A stretch of DNA of 64,000 nucleotides from Enterobacter soli ATCC BAA-2102. Lineage in GTDB: Bacteria > Pseudomonadota > Gammaproteobacteria > Enterobacterales > Enterobacteriaceae. Shown here piece by piece: positions 21,227-29,671 of this stretch (the first letter of the stretch is position 1; the number at the start of each line of letters is the position of its first letter). The notes beneath the pieces are model-generated. The model had not been told where the DNA came from. It did no database searches and was given only the letters and a program-made list of their open reading frames with translations. The stretch is taken from positions 1-64,000 of the forward strand of contig NZ_LXES01000024.1 in NCBI RefSeq assembly GCF_001654845.1, read 5' to 3'. Position numbers and translations under genes: made by a program.

Positions 21227-22540
21227 ATGAAAAACGTTAAAGTCAGCCTGGCCTGGCAAATCTTGCTAGCCCTTGTGCTGGGTATCCTGCTGGGGAGTTA
21301 CCTCCATTATCATAGCGACAGCCGCGAGTGGCTGATTGCGAACCTGCTCTCTCCGGCAGGCGATATCTTTATTCATCTGATCAAGATGATTGTTGTGCCT
21401 ATTGTTATCTCTACGCTGGTGGTTGGCATTGCGGGCGTGGGCGATGCAAAACAGTTAGGCCGTATCGGCGCGAAGACCATCATTTATTTCGAAGTGATCA
21501 CGACGATAGCCATTATCCTGGGTATCACCATGGCGAACGTGTTCCAGCCAGGCTCCGGGATCGACATGTCGCAGCTGGCGACCGTGGATATTTCGAAATA
21601 CCAAAGTACGACCGCGGATGTGCAAAGCCATGCCCACGGGCTGATGGGGACTATTCTGTCGCTGGTGCCGACCAACATTGTGGCATCGATGGCGAAAGGC
21701 GAAATGCTGCCGATCATCTTCTTCTCTGTGCTGTTTGGCCTGGGGCTCTCTTCCCTGCCAGCAACGCACCGTGAACCGCTGGTGACGGTATTCCGCTCTA
21801 TCTCTGAAACCATGTTCAAAGTCACCCACATGGTGATGCGTTACGCGCCGGTAGGGGTGTTTGCCCTCATCGCCGTCACGGTAGCGAACTTCGGTTTTGC
21901 TTCCCTGTGGCCGCTGGCGAAGCTGGTTATCCTGGTGCACTTCGCGATCCTGTTCTTCGCGCTGGTGGTGCTCGGGATTGTGGCGCGCATTTGTGGGCTG
22001 AGTATCTGGATCCTGATCCGTATTCTGAAGGACGAGCTGATTCTGGCGTACTCTACCGCCAGCTCTGAAAGCGTGCTGCCACGTATTATCGAGAAGATGG
22101 AGGCCTACGGTGCGCCAGCGTCTATTACCAGCTTCGTGGTGCCGACCGGTTACTCCTTCAACCTGGATGGCTCAACGCTGTACCAGAGTATTGCCGCCAT
22201 CTTTATTGCCCAGCTGTACGGTATCGATCTCTCGCTGTGGCAGGAAATCGTACTGGTGCTGACCCTGATGGTGACCTCAAAAGGTATCGCAGGCGTGCCG
22301 GGCGTTTCATTTGTGGTGCTGCTGGCAACGCTGGGCAGCGTCGGTATTCCGCTGGAAGGCCTGGCCTTTATTGCCGGTGTTGACCGTATCCTCGACATGG
22401 CGCGTACGGCGCTGAATGTGGTGGGTAACGCGCTGGCGGTGCTGGTTATCGCCAAGTGGGAACACAAATTCGACCGCAAAAAAGCGCTGGCGTATGAACG
22501 TGAAGTGCTGGGTCGTTTTGATAAGACGGCCGATCAGTAA
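21227..22540 (+). CDS. gltP: Glutamate/aspartate:proton symporter GltP
   Basis: Inner membrane importer of L-glutamate and L-aspartate, DAACS (SLC1) family. The start at 21227 (MKNVKVSLAWQILLALVLGI) after GAGGAAGT gives 437 residues, the E. coli length; the frame is open to 21101 without support. Conserved reentrant-loop motifs include AYSTASSESVLPR, PTGYSFNLDG and GIAGVPGVSFVVL. Eight membrane helices are expected. It is followed by a palindromic element. Confidence 0.98.
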   Translation: MKNVKVSLAWQILLALVLGILLGSYLHYHSDSREWLIANLLSPAGDIFIHLIKMIVVPIVISTLVVGIAGVGDAKQLGRIGAKTIIYFEVITTIAIILGITMANVFQPGSGIDMSQLATVDISKYQSTTADVQSHAHGLMGTILSLVPTNIVASMAKGEMLPIIFFSVLFGLGLSSLPATHREPLVTVFRSISETMFKVTHMVMRYAPVGVFALIAVTVANFGFASLWPLAKLVILVHFAILFFALVVLGIVARICGLSIWILIRILKDELILAYSTASSESVLPRIIEKMEAYGAPASITSFVVPTGYSFNLDGSTLYQSIAAIFIAQLYGIDLSLWQEIVLVLTLMVTSKGIAGVPGVSFVVLLATLGSVGIPLEGLAFIAGVDRILDMARTALNVVGNALAVLVIAKWEHKFDRKKALAYEREVLGRFDKTADQ

Positions 22541-22554
22541 TGTAACGTATTCTT

Positions 22555-22590
22555 CCCTCTCCCCTTTGGGGAGAGGGTTAGGGTGAGGGG
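22555..22590. repeat. Palindromic intergenic element, copy 4
   Basis: CCCTCTCCCC-TTT-GGGGAGAGGG hairpin plus TTAGGGTGAGGGG tail between the convergent gltP and yjcO genes. No other terminator is visible there. Confidence 0.88.
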
Positions 22591-22593
22591 ATT

Positions 22594-23268
22594 TTACTCC
22601 CCGCTCAACGCATCAAACTCTTCACACCCCGTATCAAACCCTTCGGAACAACTCAGGTTTAACCAGTACAGCGCCTTCTGTTTATTCGGCGTGATAAAGC
22701 CTTTTTCGCCCTGCTGGAACAGCATTCCCGCCCAGTATTCGGCATATCCGGTGCGCGACAAAGACGAACTGCGTTTGAACCAGGATGCCGCTTTTGCATC
22801 GTCCTGAGCCACTTCAACACCGTTGGCATAAATCAGCCCCAGCAGCAGTTGGGCGTCGACTGCGGAGTCGCTATCAATATCTTCGGTGGCGGTTTGCAGC
22901 AATTTGATCGCCTGTGGGTAATCGGTTTTACCCGCCTGAGTGTTCACCAGCACGCGCGCCAGCATAATCGCACCGCGCTTACTGCCCGCAATGGTGGCCT
23001 GCTGGGCCAGCGCTTTGGCATGAGCGTAATCGCCATGGGTAAACTGGATTTGGGACAGTAACGCCATCGCATCGATATCCCCGCCTTTTGCCGCTTTCTC
23101 TGCCCAGAACGTGGCCTGCTTGCTATCGCCAGAACTGAAGTAAGTATCGGCCAGATAATACTGGGCATGGGCATCACCGGCCTCGGCTTGCTCTTTGTAT
23201 TGATTGCCAATTTCATCTGCGTAAGCGAATGACGTAATAAGGAACAACAACAGAAAAAGTGGTTTCAT
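22594..23268 (-). CDS. yjcO: Sel1-repeat protein YjcO
   Basis: 224-residue exported protein: signal peptide at 1-17 (MKPLFLLLFLITSFAYA-DE), then about five Sel1-like/TPR repeats (AEAGDAHAQYYLADTYF, AAKGGDIDAMALLSQIQ, LLLGLIYANGVEVAQDDAKA, YWAGMLFQQGEKG). Sel1 repeats mediate protein-protein contacts; the partner is unknown. Place between gltP and fdhF as in E. coli supports the name. Confidence 0.92.
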   Translation of the reverse strand: MKPLFLLLFLITSFAYADEIGNQYKEQAEAGDAHAQYYLADTYFSSGDSKQATFWAEKAAKGGDIDAMALLSQIQFTHGDYAHAKALAQQATIAGSKRGAIMLARVLVNTQAGKTDYPQAIKLLQTATEDIDSDSAVDAQLLLGLIYANGVEVAQDDAKAASWFKRSSSLSRTGYAEYWAGMLFQQGEKGFITPNKQKALYWLNLSCSEGFDTGCEEFDALSGE

Positions 23269-23359
23269 GGATCGTTATCATCTGGGTACATGCCGCGCAG
23301 TATAATCGTGCGCACAAAATAAAAAAACGGGTGCATTAAGACCTCAGCATCCGACAAGC

Positions 23360-23383
23360 CGGGCGGAACAGATGTTCCGCCCG
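23360..23383. terminator. Hairpin downstream of the hok gene
   Basis: Perfect 10-bp stem CGGGCGGAAC (23360-23369) / GTTCCGCCCG (23374-23383), seven bases after the hok stop on the minus strand, without a T-run. It may be the 3' end structure of the toxin mRNA or a REP-type palindrome. Confidence 0.6.
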
Positions 23384-23389
23384 ATGAGG

Positions 23390-23542
23390 TTAGCCTGCGA
23401 GGCAGGCTAATTTCGCCGCCACCTCCTGATGTTCACTCTTTATTGTCAGCTCGCACAATCTTCCGCGATTAATAAAGGTAAAAATCACGATGGTCAGGCA
23501 GATAATAAAGACAATGCCTGACACAGTTTTTAATGGCGTCAT
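23390..23542 (-). CDS. Hok/Gef family type I toxin
   Basis: 50-residue small membrane toxin: hydrophobic segment about 7-25 (GIVFIICLTIVIFTFINRG) followed by LCELTIKSEHQEVAAKLACL, the typical Hok arrangement with a conserved cysteine after the membrane segment. Hok proteins depolarise the inner membrane when their mRNA escapes the antisense RNA Sok. ATG at 23542 has AAGGAG upstream; the frame stays open to 23698, as for mok leader frames. The upstream region (see findings) has the expected refolding mRNA stems. This locus is not at this place in E. coli K-12. Confidence 0.85.
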   Translation of the reverse strand: MTPLKTVSGIVFIICLTIVIFTFINRGRLCELTIKSEHQEVAAKLACLAG

Positions 23543-23572
23543 GCCTTTTACTCCTTGTGTAAAAAAGAATAA

Positions 23573-23613
23573 GAGGCTACCCTCAACTTGTTGGGAGTTG
23601 AGGGGGTAGCCTC
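23573..23613. ncRNA. Candidate Sok/hok leader hairpin
   Basis: Long hairpin between the hok RBS and the mRNA 5' end: GAGGCTACCC-TCAAC (23573-23587) with GTTGA-GGGGGTAGCCTC (23597-23613), with two bulged G. In known hok loci an antisense RNA is encoded across this region; its promoter was not pinned down here, so the RNA itself is inferred. Confidence 0.45.
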
Positions 23614-23642
23614 GGGTGAATGAAGATTTCCCGGGGCTTTCC

Positions 23643-23724
23643 ACTTTCTGTCCCTCAACAATGCTTAAGACAGAAAGTCTTAAGCACCCGCAGCACATCT
23701 TATCTCTCTGAAATAAAATGCAAA
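23643..23724 (-). promoter_or_regulatory. hok promoter and refolding 5' mRNA stems
   Basis: On the minus strand TTTGCA (23724-23719) and TAAGAT (23702-23697) with a 16-bp spacer form a promoter whose start would be near 23690. The transcript would begin at the stem TGCTTAAGAC/GTCTTAAGCA (23686-23677 with 23671-23662). A competing perfect stem pairs ACTTTCTGTC with GACAGAAAGT (23643-23652 with 23669-23678). Confidence 0.6.
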
Positions 23725-23815
23725 GATGTAATTCTTTTTTGCGTTAATTACATTATTTCTGCGAAACGCATTCCGTAATGAATATTGATAAAATAAATAT
23801 ATATATTTGAAATAT

Positions 23816-23842
23816 AAAAGGGGTGAATATATCACCCCTTTT
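23816..23842 (-). terminator. Rho-independent terminator of fdhF
   Basis: Perfect 11-bp stem AAAAGGGGTGA (23816-23826) / TCACCCCTTTT (23832-23842) about 20 bases after the fdhF stop, with T-rich flanks. Confidence 0.88.
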
Positions 23843-23864
23843 ATTCACCGATTAATTAACGGCT

Positions 23865-26012
23865 TCACCCCATTGCACTTTCACGCAGACGGGCTTTCAG
23901 CTTGTTATATTCGTCGATGACATACTGTTCGGCAGCATGTTGATCGACAATCGGCTCTACGCGCACGGCGCAGTATTTATACTCCGGCGTTTTGGTTATC
24001 GGGCTTAAGTTCTCCGTCACCAGTTCGTTACAGGCACCGATCCACCACTGGTAGGTCATATAGACCGCCCCTTTGTTGGGTCGGTCACTGACCTGCGCGC
24101 GGGTGATGATGCGGCCTTTGCGTGAGTTCACCCACACCAGCGCCTCATCCTCAATGCCAAGGCGTTCAGCGTCGGCGGTGTTGATCTGTGCATAGCCTGG
24201 TTCATCCGCCAGAGCGGCCAGAGCAGCACAGTTGCCGGTCATCGAACGACAGGAGTAGTGACCCACTTCACGTACGGTGGAGAGCACCATCGGATACTCG
24301 TCGGTGAGTTTATCGATTGGCGCGACCCAGTCGCAGGTGAAGAACTGTGCCAGTCCGTTCGGGGTGTCGAATTTCTCCTGGAAGAGATACGACGTCCCCT
24401 GATCGGCTTCTGACTCATCGCGGCAAGGCCACTGGATATACCCCAGTTCACCCATTTTGTCATAGGTGGCCCCGTAGAAGTCCGGGCACAGATGACGCAA
24501 CTCGTCCCAGATTTCCTGGGTGTTGTTGTAGTGCATCGGATACCCCATACGGGTAGCGATTTCGCTGATAATCTGCCAGTCGGTTTTCAAATCCCACTTC
24601 GGCTCTACCGCTTTAAAGAAGCGCTGGAAGCCACGGTCTGCCGCCGTATAGACACCTTCATGCTCGCCCCATGACGTTGACGGTAAAATCACATCCGCCG
24701 CCGCCGCGGTTTTGGTCATAAAGATATCCTGGACAATCACCAGCTCCAGATCCTCAAACCCTTTACGCACCGCTGATAACTCGGCATCGGTCTGGAGCGG
24801 ATCTTCACCCATGATGTAGGCCGCACGCACTTCGCCATGCGCCGCACGATGCGGCAGCTCGCTGATGCGATAGCCAGTGTGTTCAGGCAGGCTTTCCACG
24901 CCCCAGGCCTTCGCGAACTTGGCACGGTTTTCCGGGAACTTCACGTACTGATAGCCCGGATAGGTATCCGGCAGCGCGCCCATATCACACGCACCCTGCA
25001 CGTTATTCTGACCACGTACCGGGTTCACGCCGACATGCGGTTTACCAAGGTTGCCGGTCAGCATGGCGAGGCTCGTCAGGGAACGGACGGTTTCCACGCC
25101 CTGATAGAACTGGGTCACACCCATCCCCCACAGAATAGCGGCGGTTTTTGCTGCCGCGTACATCCGTGCAGCCTGGCGGATCTCCTGTGCGCTGACGCCG
25201 GTTATCGCTTCAACCGATTCTGGCGTATAGCCTTCGACAATTTTCTTATACTCTTCAAAGCCTTCCGTACGGGTGGCGACAAACGCCTGGTCGTACAGAT
25301 TCTCCTCAATAATGACGTGGCCCATCGCATTCAACAGCGCAATGTTCGAGCCGTTTTTCAGTGCGATGTGCATATCCGCAATGCGCGCAGTTTCGATTTT
25401 GCGTGGATCGCAGACGATGATTTTCGCCCCATTACGTTTTGCATTAATCACGTGATTTGCAACGATAGGGTGAGAATCTGCCGGGTTATAGCCAAAAATA
25501 AACACGAGATCGGTGTTATCTATCTCGTTGATCGCATTACTCATTGCGCCGTTACCGACCGACTGGTGCAGACCTGCAACCGATGGGCCGTGTCAGACGC
25601 GAGCGCAGCAGTCGACGTTATTGGTACCAATAACGGCGCGCGCGAATTTTTGCATTACATAGTTGGTTTCATTACCGGTCCCGCGTGATGAGCCGGTAGT
25701 CTGAATCGCATCCGGGCCATACTTGGCTTTGATGGCGCTCAGGCGCGTGGCGACGTAATCCAGCGCTTCGCTCCAGGAGACGGATTCCAGCTTGCCACCG
25801 CGTTCGCGGCGGATCATCGGGGTTTTCAGGCGCGGGGTCAGGATCTGGGTATCGTTAATAAAATCCCAGCCGTAGTAGCCTTTCAGGCACAGCGTGCCCT
25901 GGTTGGTTTTCCCCTGTGCCGCCTCCGCCCGTACGATTTTACCGTTATCGACCACCAGGTGGATCTTGCAACCTGAGGCACAATAAGGGCAAACCGTGAC
26001 GACTTTTTTCAT
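23865..26012 (-). CDS. fdhF: Formate dehydrogenase H, selenocysteine-containing
   Basis: Molybdenum (bis-MGD), [4Fe-4S] selenoenzyme that oxidises formate to CO2 in the formate hydrogenlyase complex on the cytoplasmic side of the membrane. The gene reads through an in-frame TGA at 25593-25595, codon 140, the Sec position of E. coli FdhF, within C-C-A-R-V-Sec-H-G-P. Total 715 residues including Sec, equal to E. coli. The N-terminal cluster motif CPYCASGCKIHLVV and the Mo-cofactor domains follow. A sigma-54 promoter lies upstream. A conventional gene finder would split this into two frames (25593-26012 and 23865-25544); that split is not real. Confidence 0.98.
25555..25595 (-). promoter_or_regulatory. 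SECIS element of fdhF
   Basis: The 40 bases from the UGA downstream contain the stem GGTTGCAGG/ apex GGTCTGCACC known as the SelB-binding hairpin of E. coli fdhF; the core appears unchanged. It directs selenocysteine insertion at codon 140. Confidence 0.9.
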
Positions 26013-26050
26013 CGCTTTTGCTCCAGTTAAACAGTTCTTTGCACCTATTA

Positions 26051-26066
26051 TGCAGCTTCTATGCCA
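26051..26066 (-). promoter_or_regulatory. Sigma-54 promoter of fdhF
   Basis: On the minus strand TGGCATAGAAGCTGCA fits TGGCAC-N5-TTGCW with the invariant GG and GC ten bases apart, 39 bases before the start codon. Confidence 0.85.
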
Positions 26067-26137
26067 TGTTTTTATTGTGGGTATACCCAGACTTTACGGC
26101 CTATTTCTGGACAAAACGCTGACGAAAAACAGGCAAT

Positions 26138-26151
26138 CGTCAAAATTGACG
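26138..26151. promoter_or_regulatory. Candidate FhlA upstream activating site
   Basis: Palindrome CGTCAA-AA-TTGACG lies about 100 bases upstream of the predicted fdhF start point, where FhlA binds in E. coli. It does not closely match the published-type FhlA consensus, so the call rests on position and symmetry. Confidence 0.45.
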
Positions 26152-26268
26152 TGTCGAAGGGGCAGGGGATGTGACCTGGATTGAAATTCCATCACGAAAA
26201 AATGGAATTGGCTGGAGCCGATTGCAGAATGGATCAGACTTAACTCTACTGCTCTGATGGAAGATGCG

Positions 26269-27000
26269 ATGAAACCGGCGATTCTGGTGGTTGATGACGA
26301 TACCGCAGTGTGCGAACTGCTACAGGACGTGCTTAACGAGCACGTCTTTACGGTGTTGGTTTGTCATAATGGCCAGGATGCCCTGAGCCTGGCGCAGCAG
26401 GAACCCAACATTGCGCTGGTATTGCTGGATATGATGTTGCCGGATATCAACGGCTTGCAGGTGTTATTGCAGCTACAGAAATTGCGCCCGGAGCTGCCCG
26501 TTATCATGCTGACGGGGCTTGGCAGTGAGTCCGATGTGGTGGTTGGCCTGGAGATGGGGGCTGACGATTACATCGGTAAGCCGTTTAACCCGCGTGTGGT
26601 GGTGGCCCGCGTCAAAGCCGTACTGCGCCGCACTGGCGTGCTGGCAACTGAAGCCGCTGCTCCGCGCGCGCCGGGGATCGCCTTTAACGGCTGGACGCTG
26701 GATACCACCCGTTGTGAACTGAGCGATCCGCAGCGCAATACCGTGTCGTTAACGCAGGGTGAGTACGGCCTGTTGCTGGCGCTGACGCAAAACGCCCGCC
26801 GGGTACTGAGCCGCGAGCAACTGCTTGAGCTTACCCACAGCGAAAGCGCCGAGGTGTTCGACCGCACTATCGACGTGTTGATTATGCGTCTGCGGCGTAA
26901 AATCGAGGCCAACCCGCATCAGCCAGCGCTGATTAAAACCATTCGCGGGCTGGGTTATGTCTTTGCCACCGATGTTTCCCACAACGAAAAAGCCGCTTAA
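26269..27000 (+). CDS. OmpR-family response regulator of the sugar island
   Basis: 243 residues: receiver domain about 1-118 (VVDDD acidic pocket, phospho-acceptor D54 in LLDMMLPD, MLTG threonine, K104-type lysine in IGKPF) and an OmpR/PhoB winged HTH about 140-235 (TIDVLIMRLRRKIE, TIRGLGYVF). The ATG at 26269 has GGAAG at good spacing; 26257 is the alternative. It is divergent from fdhF and converges on the sugar kinase, whose stop codon it overlaps (shared TTAA). Likely partner: the hybrid sensor kinase at the other end of the sugar operon. Confidence 0.9.
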   Translation: MKPAILVVDDDTAVCELLQDVLNEHVFTVLVCHNGQDALSLAQQEPNIALVLLDMMLPDINGLQVLLQLQKLRPELPVIMLTGLGSESDVVVGLEMGADDYIGKPFNPRVVVARVKAVLRRTGVLATEAAAPRAPGIAFNGWTLDTTRCELSDPQRNTVSLTQGEYGLLLALTQNARRVLSREQLLELTHSESAEVFDRTIDVLIMRLRRKIEANPHQPALIKTIRGLGYVFATDVSHNEKAA

Positions 27001-28001
27001 CGGTTCTCTTTGATAAACATCTGCAACTCTGCCAGCGTCTTCGCGCCATCAATGGCGTTGGCGGCCAGCAGGCTCGCCCGTGCACAGGCGTGGGCCAGAT
27101 AAATACTCTCTGCCAGCGGCAGCGATTCATGACAGCCATATAAAAAGCCCGCGCAAAACGCATCGCCTGCGCCCACGCTGCCAATGATCTCTTCTTGTTC
27201 CAGCATCCATGACGGGATCCAGCGACCCGCTTCACCCGGGGTTTCACCCCAGGCGCCTTCCGGACAGTGGATCACCACGCGCTGCCTGACGCCAGCCGCC
27301 AGTAATTGCGCAGCCGCGTCTGCAATGTGGGCGATATCCGGGGCATCGTTGCTGTCGCGCATCTCCAGACCGCTAAACTCGCCGGCTTCCAGTTCGTTAA
27401 TGACCAGATAGTCGAGATGGCGCAGGGCAGGGAGCACCAGCGGCTGATAGCGTGGATCGCCCTTACGGGAGACGAGGTCGAGCGAGGTTTCATATCCCTG
27501 GTCGCGCATCTGAGCCAGCAGCCGCGCGCTGCGCGTGCCAAATTCATCGTCCGGCATATCCAGGCTGTCGAGCAGCAGCAAATACCCCAGATGGAAGATT
27601 TTCATTGTGCCATCAAGCCGGTCGAAAGCGGGGAGATCCAACAGGCGGTTTGCCCCAGGCGAGTGAAAGAAGGTGCGCTGCCCGCTGGGGTCGGTCATCA
27701 CCTGCGACATCGAGGTTGGGGCAAAGGTGGTGCGCTGTACCCGCTGACGGTTGACGTGATACTGGTCGAGCATCGCCAGAATGTAATCCCCGTCGCCATC
27801 TTCGCCAATCAGCCCCACCGCCTGTAGCGGCAGGCCGACATGCATTTTTGCCAGCGTCAACAAAACGTTTAGCGGCGCACCGCCGGTTGAGCGCTCGCTG
27901 TGGGTAATTTCCGCCAGCCAGCCGCGCTCCGGCCATTGCACTATCTGGTGAACATGATCCACCAGCATATTACCTGCGGCGATGATCCCTTTACGTTCCA
28001 T
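26997..28001 (-). CDS. PfkB-family sugar kinase
   Basis: 334-residue ribokinase-like enzyme: N-terminal substrate signature (GNMLVDHV, STGGAPLNVLLTLAKM) and the C-terminal ATP/anion-hole motif GSVGAGDAFCAGF with the catalytic Asp. It probably phosphorylates the ketose made by the neighbouring isomerase before aldolase cleavage. Its substrate cannot be read from sequence; a 1-kinase on D-xylulose or D-fructose-like ketose is the inference. Last gene of the operon; start overlaps the aldolase stop by one base (TAATG). Confidence 0.9.
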   Translation of the reverse strand: MERKGIIAAGNMLVDHVHQIVQWPERGWLAEITHSERSTGGAPLNVLLTLAKMHVGLPLQAVGLIGEDGDGDYILAMLDQYHVNRQRVQRTTFAPTSMSQVMTDPSGQRTFFHSPGANRLLDLPAFDRLDGTMKIFHLGYLLLLDSLDMPDDEFGTRSARLLAQMRDQGYETSLDLVSRKGDPRYQPLVLPALRHLDYLVINELEAGEFSGLEMRDSNDAPDIAHIADAAAQLLAAGVRQRVVIHCPEGAWGETPGEAGRWIPSWMLEQEEIIGSVGAGDAFCAGFLYGCHESLPLAESIYLAHACARASLLAANAIDGAKTLAELQMFIKENR

Positions 28002-28861
28002 TATGCCCGCCCCGCGCTACCGAAGATGCGCATCTGTTCGGCCACCGTGTCGGTAATGGCCTCTTCTATGCCCAACAGCAGCTCGGCAAATTCATCATAC
28101 AGTGGCTGTCGATGTGACATCCGGTGTTCCACCGACGCCAGTGCCGCCTGAGACATACCGGTGTAGAAATTGATTTTGTGGATCCCCAGCTCGATGGCGC
28201 GGCGGAAGTCGGCATCGCTAATGCCAGAGCCGCCGTGCAATACCAGCGGCAGACCGGTTTGCTGGCGAATGGCATCCAGACGCGGGAAATCGAGTTTGGG
28301 CTCGCCTTTGTATTTGCCGTGCGCATTGCCGATCGCGACCGCCAGCGCGTCGATGCCGGTCAAATCGACAAATTCCCGCGCCAGGTGTGGATCGGTAAAG
28401 AAGGCTTCATCTGCGTGGCCATATAGCGCGCCACCTTCATCGCCGCCCACGGCACCCAGTTCGGCTTCAACGGAAACCCCCACCGCATGACACATCTTCA
28501 CCACTTCCCGGGTCTGGCGAATATTTTCTTCGTAGCTCAGGGTGGAGCCATCGAACATCACCGAGCTAAATCCTAAGCGCAGGGCACGCACAATCGCGTC
28601 AAAGTGCAGTCCGTGGTCGAGGTTAAGCACCACGGGGATGTCGTGCCGTGCGGCCTCGAATTTGACCGCTTCGACAAGCGAGTCCAGCGACACATATTTA
28701 AAATGCACTTCCGCGATGTTGATGATAAAAGGCGACCGTTCCTGCTTTGCCGCGGCAAACAGCGCGCGCAGGAAGTGGGAGTCGAGAACGTTAAATGCAC
28801 CCAGCGCGTAATGGTGTTCCCTGGCGTGCTCAAGACCGTCGGCAAGAGAAATTAATGGCAT
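28001..28861 (-). CDS. Class II (zinc) ketose-bisphosphate aldolase
   Basis: 286-residue aldolase of the FbaA/GatY/KbaY family. Visible elements: LNLDHG (catalytic Asp and zinc His), EAELGAVGG, GNAHGKYKG (zinc His) and VLHGGSG (zinc His). It should cleave a ketose 1-phosphate or 1,6-bisphosphate to dihydroxyacetone phosphate and an aldehyde. The ATG at 28861 has AAGGAG six bases upstream; 28864 is three bases away and is the alternative. Between isomerase and kinase in the same operon. Confidence 0.9.
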   Translation of the reverse strand: MPLISLADGLEHAREHHYALGAFNVLDSHFLRALFAAAKQERSPFIINIAEVHFKYVSLDSLVEAVKFEAARHDIPVVLNLDHGLHFDAIVRALRLGFSSVMFDGSTLSYEENIRQTREVVKMCHAVGVSVEAELGAVGGDEGGALYGHADEAFFTDPHLAREFVDLTGIDALAVAIGNAHGKYKGEPKLDFPRLDAIRQQTGLPLVLHGGSGISDADFRRAIELGIHKINFYTGMSQAALASVEHRMSHRQPLYDEFAELLLGIEEAITDTVAEQMRIFGSAGRA

Positions 28862-28871
28862 CATTCACTCC

Positions 28872-29558
28872 TTAAATCCGAAACAGGTTGTATTCGTTGC
28901 ACAGCACCAGCACCGCCGGTTCGTCTTCTTCGATATTGTTGTAGCGGGCGACCGGCTGTAAAAAGTGATTGTCGTGTTCATCGTCATTGACCGACGACAC
29001 TTCGCCGACCAGCACATCACCAAAACCGCGCTCGCCCCAGAAGCTGTGGTACAGGCAGGGCGTCAGGCAGATGCTCTCCCCTGGTGCCAGACGCAGCTGG
29101 CTGCCCGGCGCGTGGGTCTGAAGGCAGCCATCGATGGTCACGGTAACGTCGGTATTTTCGGTTTCTTCATGCACGCCGGCATTCCATAACTCAATAATCA
29201 GATTGCCACCGCCGCGATTAATGATGTCCTCGCGTTTACGCCAGTGAAAATGCATGGGAGTGACCTGGCCGTCGCGCACGTGCATGATTTTTTCGGCATA
29301 GCATTTTTCATACGGCATACCGTTGGGGGAGCCGTTGCGCAGCGTAAACAGCGTTAACCCCTGGGCGGCAAAATTGTTACCGCCAAACGCGGTGACGTCC
29401 CAGCCGAGCTTGAGGTCGAATACTTCACGCCATGCACCCTGATCAAGCTGCTGCCATTGGGTTGGCGGGAAGCTGGCAAAGGGCGGCAGGTGAACATCGT
29501 GCATGGAAAAGAACTGCCGCGTATGGCCGAGGATTTCATTGATTTCGGAGCGTTTCAT
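28872..29558 (-). CDS. D-lyxose/D-mannose-type sugar isomerase (cupin)
   Basis: 228 residues, cupin fold. The family motifs are clear: EKIMHVRDGQVTPMHFHWRK (metal ligands in HFH), the following glutamate in KREDI, and the last ligand in TPCLYHSFW. Characterised relatives, including one in E. coli O157:H7 and one in Providencia, interconvert D-lyxose with D-xylulose and D-mannose with D-fructose. The start at 29558 (MKRSEINEILGHTRQFFSMH) follows AAGGAG; an upstream frame to 29636 runs through the palindromic repeat and is not coding. Defines the likely substrate class of the island. Confidence 0.9.
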   Translation of the reverse strand: MKRSEINEILGHTRQFFSMHDVHLPPFASFPPTQWQQLDQGAWREVFDLKLGWDVTAFGGNNFAAQGLTLFTLRNGSPNGMPYEKCYAEKIMHVRDGQVTPMHFHWRKREDIINRGGGNLIIELWNAGVHEETENTDVTVTIDGCLQTHAPGSQLRLAPGESICLTPCLYHSFWGERGFGDVLVGEVSSVNDDEHDNHFLQPVARYNNIEEDEPAVLVLCNEYNLFRI

Positions 29559-29590
29559 GGGGACTCCTTGAGTTATGTGCAAAACCTTGC

Positions 29591-29625
29591 CCCTCACCCT
29601 AGCCCTCTCCCCATAGGGGAGAGGG
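29591..29625. repeat. Palindromic intergenic element, copy 5
   Basis: Tail CCCTCACCCT first, then CCCTCTCCCC/GGGGAGAGGG hairpin; inverted partner of copy 6, tails pointing outward. Lies between the binding-protein and isomerase genes. Confidence 0.9.
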
Positions 29626-29635
29626 AACTTGAACA

Positions 29636-29670
29636 CCCTCTCCCCTATGGGGAGAGGGCAGGGTGAGGGG
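29636..29670. repeat. Palindromic intergenic element, copy 6
   Basis: CCCTCTCCCC-TAT-GGGGAGAGGG hairpin and GGGTGAGGGG tail, ending one base before the stop of the binding-protein gene. With copy 5 it can form one long hairpin of about 80 bases. Confidence 0.9.
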
Positions 29671-29671
29671 T

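Noticed and set aside
23865..26012. fdhF appearing as two separate reading frames, as if a pseudogene
   Set aside because: The in-frame TGA is at codon 140, the known selenocysteine, and is followed by the SECIS hairpin; the total of 715 residues fits the intact enzyme.
29558..29636. Longer start for the lyxose-type isomerase
   Set aside because: The extra 26 codons are translated palindromic repeat; the AAGGAG site fixes the start at 29558.
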